From contig NW_006920415.1 in assembly GCF_000344685.1 (NCBI RefSeq), forward strand, positions 392,834 to 456,833: a DNA stretch of 64,000 nucleotides, read 5' to 3'. The translations under genes were made by a program, and so were the position numbers. A model generated the notes under the pieces. That model worked only from the letters and a program-made list of their open reading frames with translations, did not search any database and was not told the DNA's origin. Source of the DNA: Gloeophyllum trabeum ATCC 11539. Taxonomy: Eukaryota; Basidiomycota; Agaricomycetes; Gloeophyllales; Gloeophyllaceae. This document shows, one piece after another, positions 1-10,839 of the stretch (positions are counted from its first letter, which is position 1; every line of letters begins with the position of its first letter).

Positions 1-1425
1 ACTGTGGTGATGAGCTCAGGATCGGCGAAGACTGGGCTATAGAAGCGTCTTCGAGGGTATCTTCCGCGCCGGGATGGGTTGCAGACGAATATAAGCTTGC
101 AGTCGTGGAACTAGGGTAACAGTGAACCTTGTATGTTGATGAGTCTTGAGAGGCGTACACCATAGACAGAGATGCAGACGCTGATAACGAGACGGGGGCA
201 GGTTTGGGCATCGACACAGTACTTGCGCTGGTCATCGGTTGCCTGGGGTCTGGATGTCAGCCGTAGCCAAATAGGGGCTGTTCATGGGACCTACCATGCT
301 ACAGGCAACGAACTCGTATGCCTCGACTTGGCACTGGGTCTTCTGGGTTTTAGTCGAAGGATCTTGGATGCTATCCATGAGAAACACGCTTTGTACTCGT
401 TGACGGCATCTTCGCCGAACGCGAAGAACGCGACGAATGTGAGCGTGGCGACGGGGACCATCCACCACAGCACGGTGTACGTCCGTAGGAACATTTGAGG
501 AAGCAGAATGGTAGGGTACTGAGCAATCTGTGAGAAATGCCAGTGGACGTCGGCCCAGCCGGTCCAAGACTGGAGGTTTGCGCTATTGAACCACACCGTG
601 TAGCCGGTGAAGGCAATGCCGATGACCATCTCGACGACGGCCATCATGATGAGGCGTAGGTAGCGCGCAGTGGTGAGACCGGCTTGGCTGTTCAGATGCT
701 TGGCGAACGAGGCACGCCGTTGGATGAAGTGCATGAGGGCACAACCTTTGAATACCGTGTCAAAGCAAGGACGACGGATCCTGCAGACACGACTTACCTG
801 CAAATCCCAGCGCTAAGGTCGCCAAAAATAAGGGTACTACCCACATGAGGATGAGCGCTGGCACTGATGCATATATTGCTGGACGACATCCGAAGTCTTC
901 AATTATATCGAATCTATGTCCTTGCACGATGTAGTCTAGAGCGACGTAAGAGAGACCGCAAACGCAACGATGGATAACGACTGACGAAGTGCCATAAAGA
1001 CCGCAGGTAGACCGAAGCACATCAAAGCCTCAATGATTTGACGTCGCCGCTTTTCTGGGAGGGTCGTCCTTGCAGCTCTTAGAGACGAAACTTGCTCCAA
1101 ATGAATGCAGATGCATAGACATGCTGCCGGGAGTGCAAAATTACCACCGACAATTATTTTGGTCGCTGTCAAGAAAATTGTATCAGTCTCTGCGTTACAG
1201 CAAGCAATAAGCAATGTACACACTTATGTCGCACCAGACTGGAATAACAATCTCGGCATTATTGGCCCAAATAACAGCATCAACGCCGTATATTACATTC
1301 AGCACAAACAACCAAACTATTATTGATAGTGTTGCGACATTTGCGGCTCGCCAATGCCAGGGCAATGGCAGAAGGATGAGTGTGGCGCAAAGGAAAGCGA
1401 TAGTAGGGAACTCGGGATGATGCAT
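1..1425 (-). CDS. STE3-type pheromone receptor 1, partial at the left edge
   Basis: This is a seven-transmembrane GPCR of the fungal STE3 family, which binds lipopeptide pheromone at the plasma membrane and signals through a G protein and a MAPK cascade. From the ATG at 1425 the first exon gives TM1-2 with LLPLPWHWRAAN and the family mark VPVWCDI (here IPVWCDI), followed by a small intron. Further exons give PAACLCI, YIVQGHRFDIIEDFGC, a TM5 block and the long SWTGWADVHWHFS region leading to TM7 (FVAFFAFGEDAVNEYKACF). A GTAGGT donor near 262 appears to splice to a Ser/Thr-rich cytoplasmic tail whose frame stays open to position 1, so the C-terminus lies outside the window. No internal break was seen. 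Family assignment is firm. Whether it is a mating-specific receptor or a non-mating STE3-like paralogue cannot be decided here. Confidence 0.88.
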
Positions 1426-1653
1426 AGCGCAGACCGGGAGGCAAACGCTTCGCAGGGTAAGCACCATCTGCTTAAGTACCCCGTAGATTGGGAAGCAGGC
1501 ATTGATGTAGAGTCCATATCGAGGTCACAAAGGGATGCTATCCTGCACTATTGGCGGTAAAGAACAAAGCCACAGGACAATGAATGGAGCCAGTTTTAGT
1601 CGTAACGTGACTGTCACGTGCCCTGCGCTACAGTCACGCAACCGCCCGGCGCC

Positions 1654-2659
1654 GGGTAACAGGACCCCTGAAAGTACCAATGGAGTTTAGATACCAGAGA
1701 ACCTGATTTCCTTCATTTTTACCGGGACCGAATTCCGCCTAATTTGGCTGTTTTTACCGGGACGCGATACCAACCTAGTGTTGGAGCGACTGTGGGAATC
1801 AGAGAGGTGACACCGCTCTGTTTCTCAGGCTGTGGCAAACTGCACGGATTCCAAATTTAGCGACATTCTTTCCTTTTTGAGTTATGTTTATCTTTCGTTC
1901 TCTTATCGTAACTCTTTATCACTCTGACAGCTCATATAGCGTTGCGATAGGCTTTTGACGTATCTAGATTGTTGTACTGTACCTTGCGAGCTCGAGGACC
2001 TTAAGTACAATGCCCCCGTAGATACACCCCCATCTTTGCACTTGTTCGTTAGACGTGCTAAGTGGGGTGAGTTTGTATTCGCGAACCCGTTCGTTCATGG
2101 ACTTACCATTACCTGTAGTTTACTTGTCTGTTTGTTCACAGGTAATGCGACAATCTTTGCACTTGTTCGTTAGACATGCTAAGTGGGTTTACTCGTCTGT
2201 TCGTTCACAGACGTGCACGTCTACGCAAAGGTCGAATATATTATATTATTTTAACACCTAGCCGTGTGGCTCGAGATTTACCGGGACCCAGATATCCAAC
2301 CTCCGAATTTTGATCCGGTTACAAGGGTTTTTCTTAGCCAAATTTGATCAAAATAAGGCATTATTCGCTACAATATGCCATATATAAGCCCAATGTTGCC
2401 AAAACAGTGCAATCTCAGCTCAAATATTTATTGGGGCAATTTGTGGCTGCACAAGTGAGGGGAGAAGCCAGGTATATACCACAATGGTATCTGACCTTGG
2501 ATATCGAGCCTCAATTCTACCGGAACTGAAGTATCCGGCCTCTTGGGTGCTTTGCCACATTTTACCGCAACCATATCTAACATACAGCCTCCAGACCTCA
2601 CTTTTTTATGGAATTGGTATCTAACCTCCATCGGTATTTTCAGGGGTCCTCGGGTAACC
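1654..2659. mobile_element. non-autonomous DNA transposon, element A (TIR type)
   Basis: The left end (1654-1678) reads GGGTAACAGGACCCCTGAAA and on to GTACC. The right end (2633-2659) is its diverged inverted copy, starting GGTATTTTCAGGGGTCC. The interior has subterminal motifs of the type TTTTACCGGGACC and ATCCAACCTCC, repeated in both halves. No transposase frame is visible. It abuts element B, with which it shares the terminal sequence. The superfamily is not assigned, because I could not define a clean target-site duplication. Confidence 0.6.
2032..2190. repeat. two direct repeats of about 36 bp, 121 bp apart
   Basis: ATCTTTGCACTTGTTCGTTA and the bases after it occur at 2032 and again at 2153, continuing AGAC[G/A]TGCTAAGTGGG in both. 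The spacer carries a second related pair built on TCTGTTTGTTCACAG and TCTGTTCGTTCACAG. It lies inside transposon element A and has no coding value. Confidence 0.75.
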
Positions 2660-4395
2660 AGAGGCCCCCTGAAAATACCCAAGAGGTCGGCTCGATAATG
2701 ATAGAGTTGCAATATAAGAAAATAAAAATAAAAAGAAAAAAGAAAAATTGGGATTGGCTCAGAGAGCCATGTGGCAGTTGTGGCTTCGAGGCCCTTGGGA
2801 CCGAAATCTGCGTTACTCTTGGGCCTATGCTCCACAACTCGCCCTCAGAGCCCCGAAGTAGGAACAAAGCAGCTACTGAGTGACTGATGGCATGTTTTAC
2901 CATAAAATCCGAGTGTAAATACTACTAAAATCGAATTTGTCCGGCCCCTCCGGGGCCATACTAGTACTCAACCCGTCCATCGTTCTCTGAGATATATCTC
3001 CTATAAAACGACAGCTGAAACCATGAGAAAGTCTACAGCTAGTCCATGCATATTTTCTGAAGGCGATTCAAGCCCAAAATACAGTAATTCCTCAATTTGG
3101 GGCCCTCCGGGGCAAGTGACTTCTTATATCGAACATTCAAAGCAAACACCACTCCCCCACAATCCCACAAAAGAGGTTTAGCATTGAATCTGTAGTTTGC
3201 ACGCTTTCCCCCCTCCACGCCGCCTTACAAGGTCTGGATTACTGCGGATATCTGTAAATGTGGTGACACCCAGTCAGGCCAACTGTGCAGAGGATATTTC
3301 ATTAAAAATAATTCTGTAAATCTACTGCTGTGAACTGTCTAACTGCTGCTGAGTGCTGAACACTCAGCATTCACTGCTCCATAAAAACTCTGCATGGACA
3401 TCAAGGTCTTTTGGTATGATTTGGGGTAATGGATATCAAGCCGCATCTACCTTCATATATATGGTCTCAAGTATACAGTATACACAGGTATTTTACGTTG
3501 AGTTTAATAGGTTCGTCCCACGAGATGGCACAGCCACTCGATATTGATATCGAGTAGTGATGCCGCAGTCCGGTTCCCGAACCTGGGAGAACCGGTTCGA
3601 ACCTCGGACCGGACCCAGGTTCTGGTCCGCGGTCCGGCTTTGGGGTGGACCGAACCTGAAATGAGGTCCAGGTAGAGCCACAATGCCCGAACCGTACCTA
3701 AATATGGTAATTTTGAAGGGTTCGAACCGGAACCTGACCGAGCCCAACGCCATATCGGGTTCTTTGAGGTTCACGGTCCGGACATTCACCCGAACTGGAC
3801 CTTGGGTCTGGTCCCAGGTCCGGAAATTTGGGCAAATAACCGGACCGAGCCGGACCGCGGCATCACTAATATCGAGCAACCATATGCGTAAACTCACAAG
3901 AGGTCTGATACCAGATACAAATTTTCCCCCCATTTTTACCAAAACCAAAATTACCATATTGGGATTTGTTTTACCCGAAAAATATCCGACCTCTCACCTT
4001 AGATGTGATTTTTACTGAAACATTGGTATCCAACCTGAGGGCTTGAGGATATTTATTTATTCACAAAAAAAGTCCAGTGCCTGCAGTGATATCAGATTCA
4101 GTTATGTATGGGCTTTGTGAGCCTCTCTGAGGTGCACTATGGTGTATACAGAATCCAAGAATCTTGCCACCTGATTATTGTGGCAAGTTGTGGCACTGTT
4201 GTGGCCATAATTGTTACCCGAATAGTATCTGACCTTTGCTCTGGATGCCTGCTTTTACCTGAAAATTGGTATCCAAGATTGATCCCACCAGCAGGTCCTT
4301 TACCAAAACTGTATCAGACCTGGCACCCATTTGAGGGCAATTTTTACCAAAACTGGTATCAGACCACTATGGGTATTTTCAGGGGGCCTGTGACC
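2653..4395. mobile_element. non-autonomous DNA transposon, element B, related to A
   Basis: The left end (2653-2679, GGTAACCAGAGGCCCCCTGA and on) and the right end (4371-4395, GGGTATTTTCAGGGGGCCTG and on) are inverted copies of each other and of the ends of element A. The A/B junction at 2633-2679 is therefore an almost perfect palindrome. Subterminal ACC..AA.TGGTATC motifs recur at 4013-4040, 4255-4275 and 4345-4362. There is no credible protein. A hAT-type MITE has inserted into it at 3555-3868. Confidence 0.6.
3555..3868. mobile_element. hAT-type MITE, 314 bp, with 8-bp target duplication
   Basis: The ends are inverted: the left begins TAGTGATGCCGCAGTCCGG, and the reverse complement of the right begins TAGTGATGCCGCGGTCCGG (one mismatch in 19). 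The element is flanked on both sides by the identical 8-mer ATATCGAG (3547-3554 and 3869-3876). An 8-bp duplication with TAGTG-like ends is the hallmark of hAT elements. The interior is rich in palindromic CCGGACC/GGTTCGAACC words and codes for nothing. It is nested in element B, so it is the younger insertion. Confidence 0.88.
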
Positions 4396-4499
4396 AGACC
4401 GACGTTGGCCAGGACAGCTGAAACTGATGTGACAAATGCTAGTACACTGTATTAGGCGGGAATAAACAGACATGAAACTTGGAGTACATGGACGTTGGG

Positions 4500-5972
4500 T
4501 CAAGAGATGCTATGCCGAACTCCACGAGTCAAGGATTGACTTAAACCAAGGATGAGACTATCAGGAGTACCAGAGACACCGCTTGACGGACTTGTTCCGC
4601 TAATGGTGCCACAGAAATATCCCTCTGTGCGCTGAGGTGGAGGTGCGAGGGATCCTGTAGACAGTGATCGGGGTCTGAAGACACTAGGGTTAATAGGCTT
4701 CGAATCTGGGAACACATTGACTCCACCTTTGGGGTCTCCTGGGAGACCCTACCGATCTCCCTGGCCGGCATGCATCAAACATCTTGCCAAAGAGCATCTT
4801 ATATTGTTTTCGAGCCTCGTCGGAGAGCCCGAAGAACAGAAAGAATGCAACCGAACTGAATGGAATCGACCATCGCGCCAGCTCGATGGCAATCTCGACA
4901 TTCCGATCGTAACGCCACACGGATGCAGGGACTTGTTGTACATGAGAGAACCCTGTATGGATGTAGGCCCAACTCTCGTAGGGTATGATAACCCCCGGCT
5001 GCATGAGCCATAGGTAGAGAGTGTAAAAGGAGGTCGGGAGACTGATGAAGAACTGTGTGCTTGCAAGCGCCGTGAGGCGCAGATATTGGCCGAGACTTGA
5101 GGTCGGAGACAGTAGATGCTTGTTGATACATTTGTTGAACTCGGAGCGGCGGGAAATGAACATGTACAGAGTGAAAGCTGAAGACTCAAAAGGAGTGAGT
5201 GGGAGTTACCAGCGCCACATGTCAGGACGAACCACAGTAGCACGCAGATATAATGCTCAATACGGCAGGCCAAAGTATGACCAAAGGGTATGTCAGTATT
5301 GTATTGACGATGGCTGGTTGGCAACCGATGTCCTCGTATATGTCGTACCGGCGACCTGTATTTCAGGAATGTACAGGCGGCGCGACGGAAAGCTCCAATG
5401 AAACTTACTTTGTACAACATACTCTGGCGAATGATAAATACGGCGTCAGCCAGCAATAATGGATGACTGGAATTACGTACGGAGAGGGATTTGTAGGACC
5501 GGCAATGCCAAACCTATCAGGAGGTCTATTGCAACTGCACGCCTTCGCTGTGGCGTATCAGAACTGTACGAAAGACGGAGGAACAGAACTGACGGACCTG
5601 GCGTCTCGTGAATTCGACCGTCGATAGATTTGTTATAATATATAGCCGGCGTGTGATGCATAGAGCCGAAGCAGGAATGGCAGTCATCATGGACAAGCTC
5701 AAATGTACGGCTACGATAATACCAATCAGTCGAAGCGAGTTGAACAGGTTCAGAAACGCACATATCTCGCACCACGCAGGAGCCTTGTCATCGGTATTGC
5801 CGTGCCATAGGATGGAGTTCACAACCCCGGTGAGGCTCGCCACAGCAGACCATAGCATGTAGAGACAAGTCCCCGCATTCGACGCTCGAAAATGCCAGGG
5901 AAATGGCACTAACACCAGGAGGAGACCGACGCCAGTTAGGATAGGATAGGCAGGGAAGGTAGGGTCCGACAT
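4500..5972 (-). CDS. STE3-type pheromone receptor 2
   Basis: This is a second STE3-family pheromone GPCR, starting at the ATG at 5972 (MSDPTFPAYP). Exon 1 carries LVPFPWHFRASN and the WCEI mark (the family has WCDI), then PASALCITRRLY. A later exon gives RRRAVAIDLLIGLALPVLQI. The next one encodes YDIYEDIGCQPAIVNT and a TM5 helix (frame read from about 5330 down to 5200). The last large exon runs LGQYLRLTALASTQFFISLP, SWAYIHTGFSHVQQVP and FFLFFGLSDEARKQYKMLF. A Ser/Pro-rich tail frame continues to a stop at 4500, but the exact junction near 4715-4760 is unclear to me. It faces the same way as receptor 1 and is separated from it by the transposon block. No inactivating change was recognised. 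Confidence 0.85.
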
Positions 5973-6646
5973 TCAGATGTCCAATGCTATAGCGGCGCTG
6001 CAAGCAGACGAATCCTAGTCAAAGTGGTCTTTAATGCCGTTGTAAGGGGTGAACCTGGATAGTTGCATAAATAAGACGCGGAAATTCGGCTCGTTACTGC
6101 GACAGTTCGGGCCGGCTGTTGTCTGCTCACCCCATCAGCCCAGTACGAAGAACATCACAGCAGTCATCCAGAGGGGCCTGCTACTTTGGCCTTCCGGTCC
6201 TGAATAAAGGCAATCAATGTAGATCTACCGAGTGTTCCGCCGCTAAAGATCCAGTGATCTCTCGTAATCCTCTGATAGCGTACCAGCGCTGTGACCAAGG
6301 GTTTTAAAGAGACACATCGATGTCTCCGAATTCCATATCAAGCGTGGATCGTCGGAGAGCACCTCAAGCTCAATGCAAGCCCTCAGACATGGATAGACCT
6401 TGTTCAAGTTCTGTTAAGATATGCGATTGTGTTGGTCTGTTGAGTTTCTCCTGTAGTGGGAAAACCGTGAAATCTTGAACGTCCACAGCGGCTACAGCGG
6501 CACAACCAGACATCGGCAGTCGGGCGGCGCGGTTTTTTCGCGTGTCAGTCGAGGTCACAGTACTCGGCATGTATACCGTCGGCGTGCGCGGTAGTACCTT
6601 GCAACAAGGGAGAATACAGTTGTTGCTTCTGCAAGTGCATGTGGGG

Positions 6647-6805
6647 TCATCGGGAGACCTTGGTAGACAGCGCCATTTTGACTTGCTCGATGAGAGCACC
6701 TGACTCGTGGTGGACCTCCACGGAACGCTTTGGCTGATAGAAATAGTAGGTGAATCTGCTAGACTCGAGGCCGCAGACATTGTGACACTGTTCGTCGCCC
6801 ATCAT
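6647..6805 (-). CDS. small ORF of unknown function (52 aa)
   Basis: An ATG-started frame of 52 codons lies 0.7 kb upstream of receptor 2. Its middle (FTYYFYQPKRSVEVHHESG, then ALIEQVKMAL) looks like real protein rather than random translation. There is no CaaX ending, so it is not a pheromone precursor of the usual kind. It could be an exon of a longer or decayed gene, since no good donor or acceptor was found around it. I do not recognise it. Confidence 0.3.
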   Translation of the reverse strand: MMGDEQCHNVCGLESSRFTYYFYQPKRSVEVHHESGALIEQVKMALSTKVSR

Positions 6806-6815
6806 TAATCAGCTA

Positions 6816-7519
6816 TGACGGGAGCGACCGCAGAGGTTACAGTTCAGATTTTGGGAGAGTCTAGTGTGGTGAAATATGCATCCGAAGCATCAATCCAAGA
6901 TGATATTAGAGCGTATTTGCAAGGCCCAAAGTACGACTTTTGATCCAAAATTTGGAGCTGCTGATCCAGAGGATTTAGCCGAGGGTTGCCTACCTAAACC
7001 GGTAGCCCATGCTCCACCCGTGCCGCAAAGTCGTCTGTAAAACTCATATTTCTCACTCACTCGACTTCATTCTTGTTCAACAAGCATCTACAGGTACCTA
7101 CGATACGCCTTGTACAACTTTTGCGGTAGTTAGACACGATTTAGAGGAAACCGAAAATCAGCCGTACTTCGCTGAGAGAGCGTGCCGCGCTGATCCGTGA
7201 GTCCTTCAGAAAAGTGGAGCGCCTCTCTCCGCAAACTTTTGGGCCTTGCAAATACGCTCTATTCAAGCCAGCCTTGGAACCGCTGCAAAATGACATTACT
7301 GTACCGTTGATTCGGAGTAACCCGGACCGCTGGCTAGATCGCTTTCCCACTGTCCAGATCCTATTGAACCCTCGCGAACTTCCTCTCAATTCGCATTGCT
7401 ACTTCCACTTGATGCCAGTTGATTACATGGATATGCCTTGCAGGCTGCTCGTTTGCGTGAACCGGCCTCTTCAGTGCTCGCTAGTCTCGGGCCATATCAA
7501 TCAAGGCATGACGGTCTGA
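6816..7519 (+). pseudogene. degenerate coding remnant(s), unknown
   Basis: A 42-codon ATG frame at 6816-6944 (TAEVTVQILGESSVVKYASE and on) has protein-like composition but stops abruptly. A second open stretch at about 7140-7519 on the same strand (RERAALIRESFRKVERLSPQ, later NDITVPLIRSNPDRWLDRFP) also looks once coding but has no clear start. A 24-bp piece encoding RAYLQGPK occurs at about 6911-6935 and again inverted at about 7231-7256, pointing to rearrangement. I read this as a broken locus; an unrecognised multi-exon gene is the alternative. Confidence 0.3.
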
Positions 7520-9442
7520 AGTAGCGCCTTCAATCACCGAAGAGCCCGTACGACGTCCGCAGTGAGGGGCGGCCCCGTCGCTTGCCTCGTGTAAAGTGCA
7601 TCAAAGGCCCGGTATCTGAAACAACACATCAAGAGACATCCAAAGAATTGGGAAGCTGGATCATGTTCAGTGAGAACCGATGTATATCTTGATTCATGAC
7701 TGGCATACTCCGACGGCCAAGGGCGTTCTTAGAAATCGCCCTACGATTATGAAGAAGGCCGCGTCAACCGCCCGGTTCACTTGATTGGTGCTGCGACATC
7801 AGACGAATACGCGATAACTCCTTGCGGCGGCCTCTGTCTGTCACCTCTCGGGACGTGACTATTCCTGCGCCACCTCCACAGGGGTAGATGGTCCCGTCTA
7901 GGTCTTAGTGAGTAGGCACCCTTACCTCAGGGTTCTTGATAATATCATATCGCGGCGTTGTGGACGAGATTGTGTACAGCCGGGGTAGCCACCGGTACTC
8001 GCTGGTTTCTTTCGACACCCCGGGCGGCTCATGGGCGGGATTCTGTTTGAGGGTATCCCCGCTGTTTCGGACTCAGCTGTTGAGCTTACTGTATGCATGC
8101 TATTCTAGCTCTCGAAATTGGCCGGTGCATCGCGACCCCAGATCCCTCTCTGCACTGAACAAGGTCACGCCGGCTCGTTGACCTCGTAGGTTAGGGTTCT
8201 CACACAATGGCGGATCTTCCTTGGAAGCAAGCCTTATTAGGATCTACCAGTCAGTCCACGGTGCTTTCGTATGCTTCCTGCCTGATTGACTTGCTCCGTC
8301 GCAGCTCAGACAGTGGTTTCTAAGGAATCAAGGATCTCACGAGAGCATATCATGTCTCACAATATCCTTGTTATCTATGGGCAATCAATTGTCCGGAGAA
8401 TATCAAGCTCTTATCATTTAACCTCGAGATATTGCCATCAAGGTAGCGAACATTCGATATAACTCTCTAGGAACAGATGATAGATATACTCTGTCACTCA
8501 AGAGTTCTTCCCGACGGCCAGGAAACCGACTGCCCATCGGTTGAGCAACCTCTCCCGACGGTCAAAAAAGGTAATCAATGATTACGATGGGATATTCCCC
8601 ACAGCTGCCCCGATGGCAAGGGAGACAAGAGAATGAGTGGTACCCAGTGTGCCAATCGTGCGATAGATGATAAAAAAAGAAGGGGGATTCGCCCATACAT
8701 ACCAAGGAAGGATGACGCCGTGGCAGTATCTCTAACACCCGGTTACTGATCCAGTACTTCATCAGACGATCCGACGCCATCGGGCAACGCCTGGGGCCAA
8801 AGTCCGAAATCCTGGGGCAAAACCGTGCTTCACCTAATTTCATCTTCACTACGGCTGGTGATTTAGTCAATGCTAGCTGGCTTGTTCTACTTTCGTTGGG
8901 ACGCAGCGCACAATGATCCAGATGTTCCTATCATTCCTGTCCGTGGCATGATAGCCCAGACGATGTGGAATTATACACGGGTGCGCGCCTGAGCTTAATT
9001 TGGAAGTCGATCAGTAGTCTCAGACAGACCTCGAATGCTTGTGTCTGGTTTCTCAGGACTCGGGAGCCCTGCAGGTCAAAGAGACTACAAAAATGGCTGC
9101 AATCAAAGCGTTCTCTGTGTCCGAATGCAGATAGCACGATTTTCGAGGAAGGGATTCGATCACCTGCGGAAATTAGCTACGGGATTAGTAAGGGCTGCAA
9201 GGGCCTGCGTGGACCAAGTCTCGCGTCGCCGACAGTGAGTCCATTACTTCAGCCACGCCAGGTCCGTGTCGTGACTCATTCAAGGTTGCGCCTTGTCGGT
9301 TTTCAACATAATACATGAAGTATGTATACATATAAATGTGATCCGTCGTCGGAAAGTAAGAAAAGGGAGACTGGATGATAAACATAGGTCTGTGAATCCT
9401 CATCTCATTGGCTTGCCGTGCTTCTCTTCTGCGGACGCTAAT
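7520..9442. other. intergenic, no supported gene
   Basis: About 1.9 kb without a gene I can defend. On the minus strand near 8790-8700 a frame beginning MASDRLMKYWISNRVLEIL ends at a good GTATGT donor and might be an isolated exon. On the plus strand a 25-codon frame ends in CMLF at about 8108. Neither could be extended to a gene. Confidence 0.4.
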
Positions 9443-10839
9443 TTAGGGAGGGACGTGTATTGACGTCGGCGATGACGTACCAGAGACAGCTGCAGATGGA
9501 TGGCGAGCTCTCAGCCAACCGGAAACGATACCTGGGCATTTGTGCACATCCAGCATACGATTCGAGGAAAAGAATCTCCCGCACTTCTCGCAGACCCATT
9601 GGCAGTCTTTGCCGTGCATCGCCACTTCGTGCCGGAGCCTATCGTGCGCCCTCGAGAACGTCTCCCGGCAGCCCGTTTCCTCGCGCATGGAGCACGGGTA
9701 CGTCTTGCGCGGTTTGGCATCGTGAGAGGCCATGTGCATCCGACGGGTGTATTCTGACGTGAAGAATCGAGAGCATGTCGGATGTAGGCATGGGTACTGC
9801 CGCTTGCCAGCTCGACGCAATCCTTTGGAGGTGCTCTTACTGTCGTCAGATGTACTCCTTGCCTTCGACCTCAGGGGGACCTCGGGCGCTGTGGTAAATA
9901 ATGGAGGTGAAAGTCGAGGAGAAGGGCTCGATGTCGAGGTGGAAGGGGATGGTAGGCATGGCGTGGACGGATGCTGATCGACAACACCAGTTGGAACGGA
10001 CTCGGACATTGCGATGGATGAACACCGGGTTCCTGGTTGGTGCTCATTAAAGCCGAGATTTTCCGATCCGTTCATATAAAGTCTTCGGGAATCGCCATGA
10101 AAGGATTCATCGGAAAAATCGAGGGTTGGTATGTATAAGCGAGCGTCACCCATAGCGGGGTGAAAAGCTGTCCATCTCCTCAAAAAGAGGAATATTTGAC
10201 ACGACATACGACTTACAGTCGGTGTAACTGCTATCGGACATCATGTCACCAAAGATGCCGCTGATGTCCTGTTGATTGAAACCGCCTTGAATGAGAGGGT
10301 CCACACGGTCTTGTAAGACGAAGTCGAAGTTAGGCACAGTGACAGGATGGCGATATGAGGAAGAGTTACCGAGTGGTACACTGGTGCGCTGGGCTGGACT
10401 GATGCATTGCGTTGATGATGCCGCTTGGTCGGGGAATATATTGGCGGCATCTGTATGGGATACATCGGAAGGAGGGGAACGAAGAGGCGAGGCCGAGGTA
10501 TGGATGCTTTGACAGGGCGTGTCCATCGAATTTGATTGCCATGGCCTCGCTGCAATACGCACGTCAGTCTTTCTACGACCGCAGACAATGATGGGGCAAC
10601 GTACGTGCCACCTGTCCTTCGTCTGGCTTCGGTGTGGTTGCGAAGGAAGGATATACGACTATGTTATAGTCAGATCCCTCCTTGAATATATGGAAGTTGA
10701 CGTTGAAGCGAGACACATTGACAGTAGACGTGGTAGACGGCAGGGGTTCTAGCCGAAATACTGGAAGTCCGCCGGAGGGCGAGAGCTTAATGTGAATTTG
10801 AGAACGGCCTAGTTCCTCTGCAGGAATGGCGAGAGACAT
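9443..10839 (-). CDS. C2H2 zinc-finger transcription factor
   Basis: A likely nuclear DNA-binding regulator with three exons. Exon 1 runs from the ATG at 10839 to 10605. Intron 1 (10550-10604, GTACGT...CAG) and intron 2 (10168-10216, GTAAGT...CAG) both keep frame. The N-terminal part is low-complexity Ser/Pro-rich. The C-terminal part has a basic stretch (KSTSKGLRRAGKRQ) and then three fingers: C-x4-C-x12-H-x3-H (YPCLHPTCSRFFTSEYTRRM), C-x7-C-x12-H-x4-H with a long first loop, and C-x2-C-x12-H-x-C ending in HKC. It is the only convincing gene between receptor 2 and the BTB gene. Its target genes cannot be inferred. A link to mating control would be speculation based only on position. Confidence 0.8.

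Noticed and set aside
3590..3640. GGTTCGAACC resembling a tRNA T-arm
   Set aside because: It is part of the palindromic interior of the hAT MITE; there is no cloverleaf.
7400..7460. Plus-strand frame ending CSFA
   Set aside because: No start codon between the previous in-frame stop and the Cys; it overlaps another frame with better coding character.
8030..8110. 25-codon frame starting MGGILFEG and ending CMLF, a possible CaaX pheromone
   Set aside because: Too short, no maturation-type Glu/Arg or Asn/Asp-Tyr context, Phe at the last position, and not beside a receptor.
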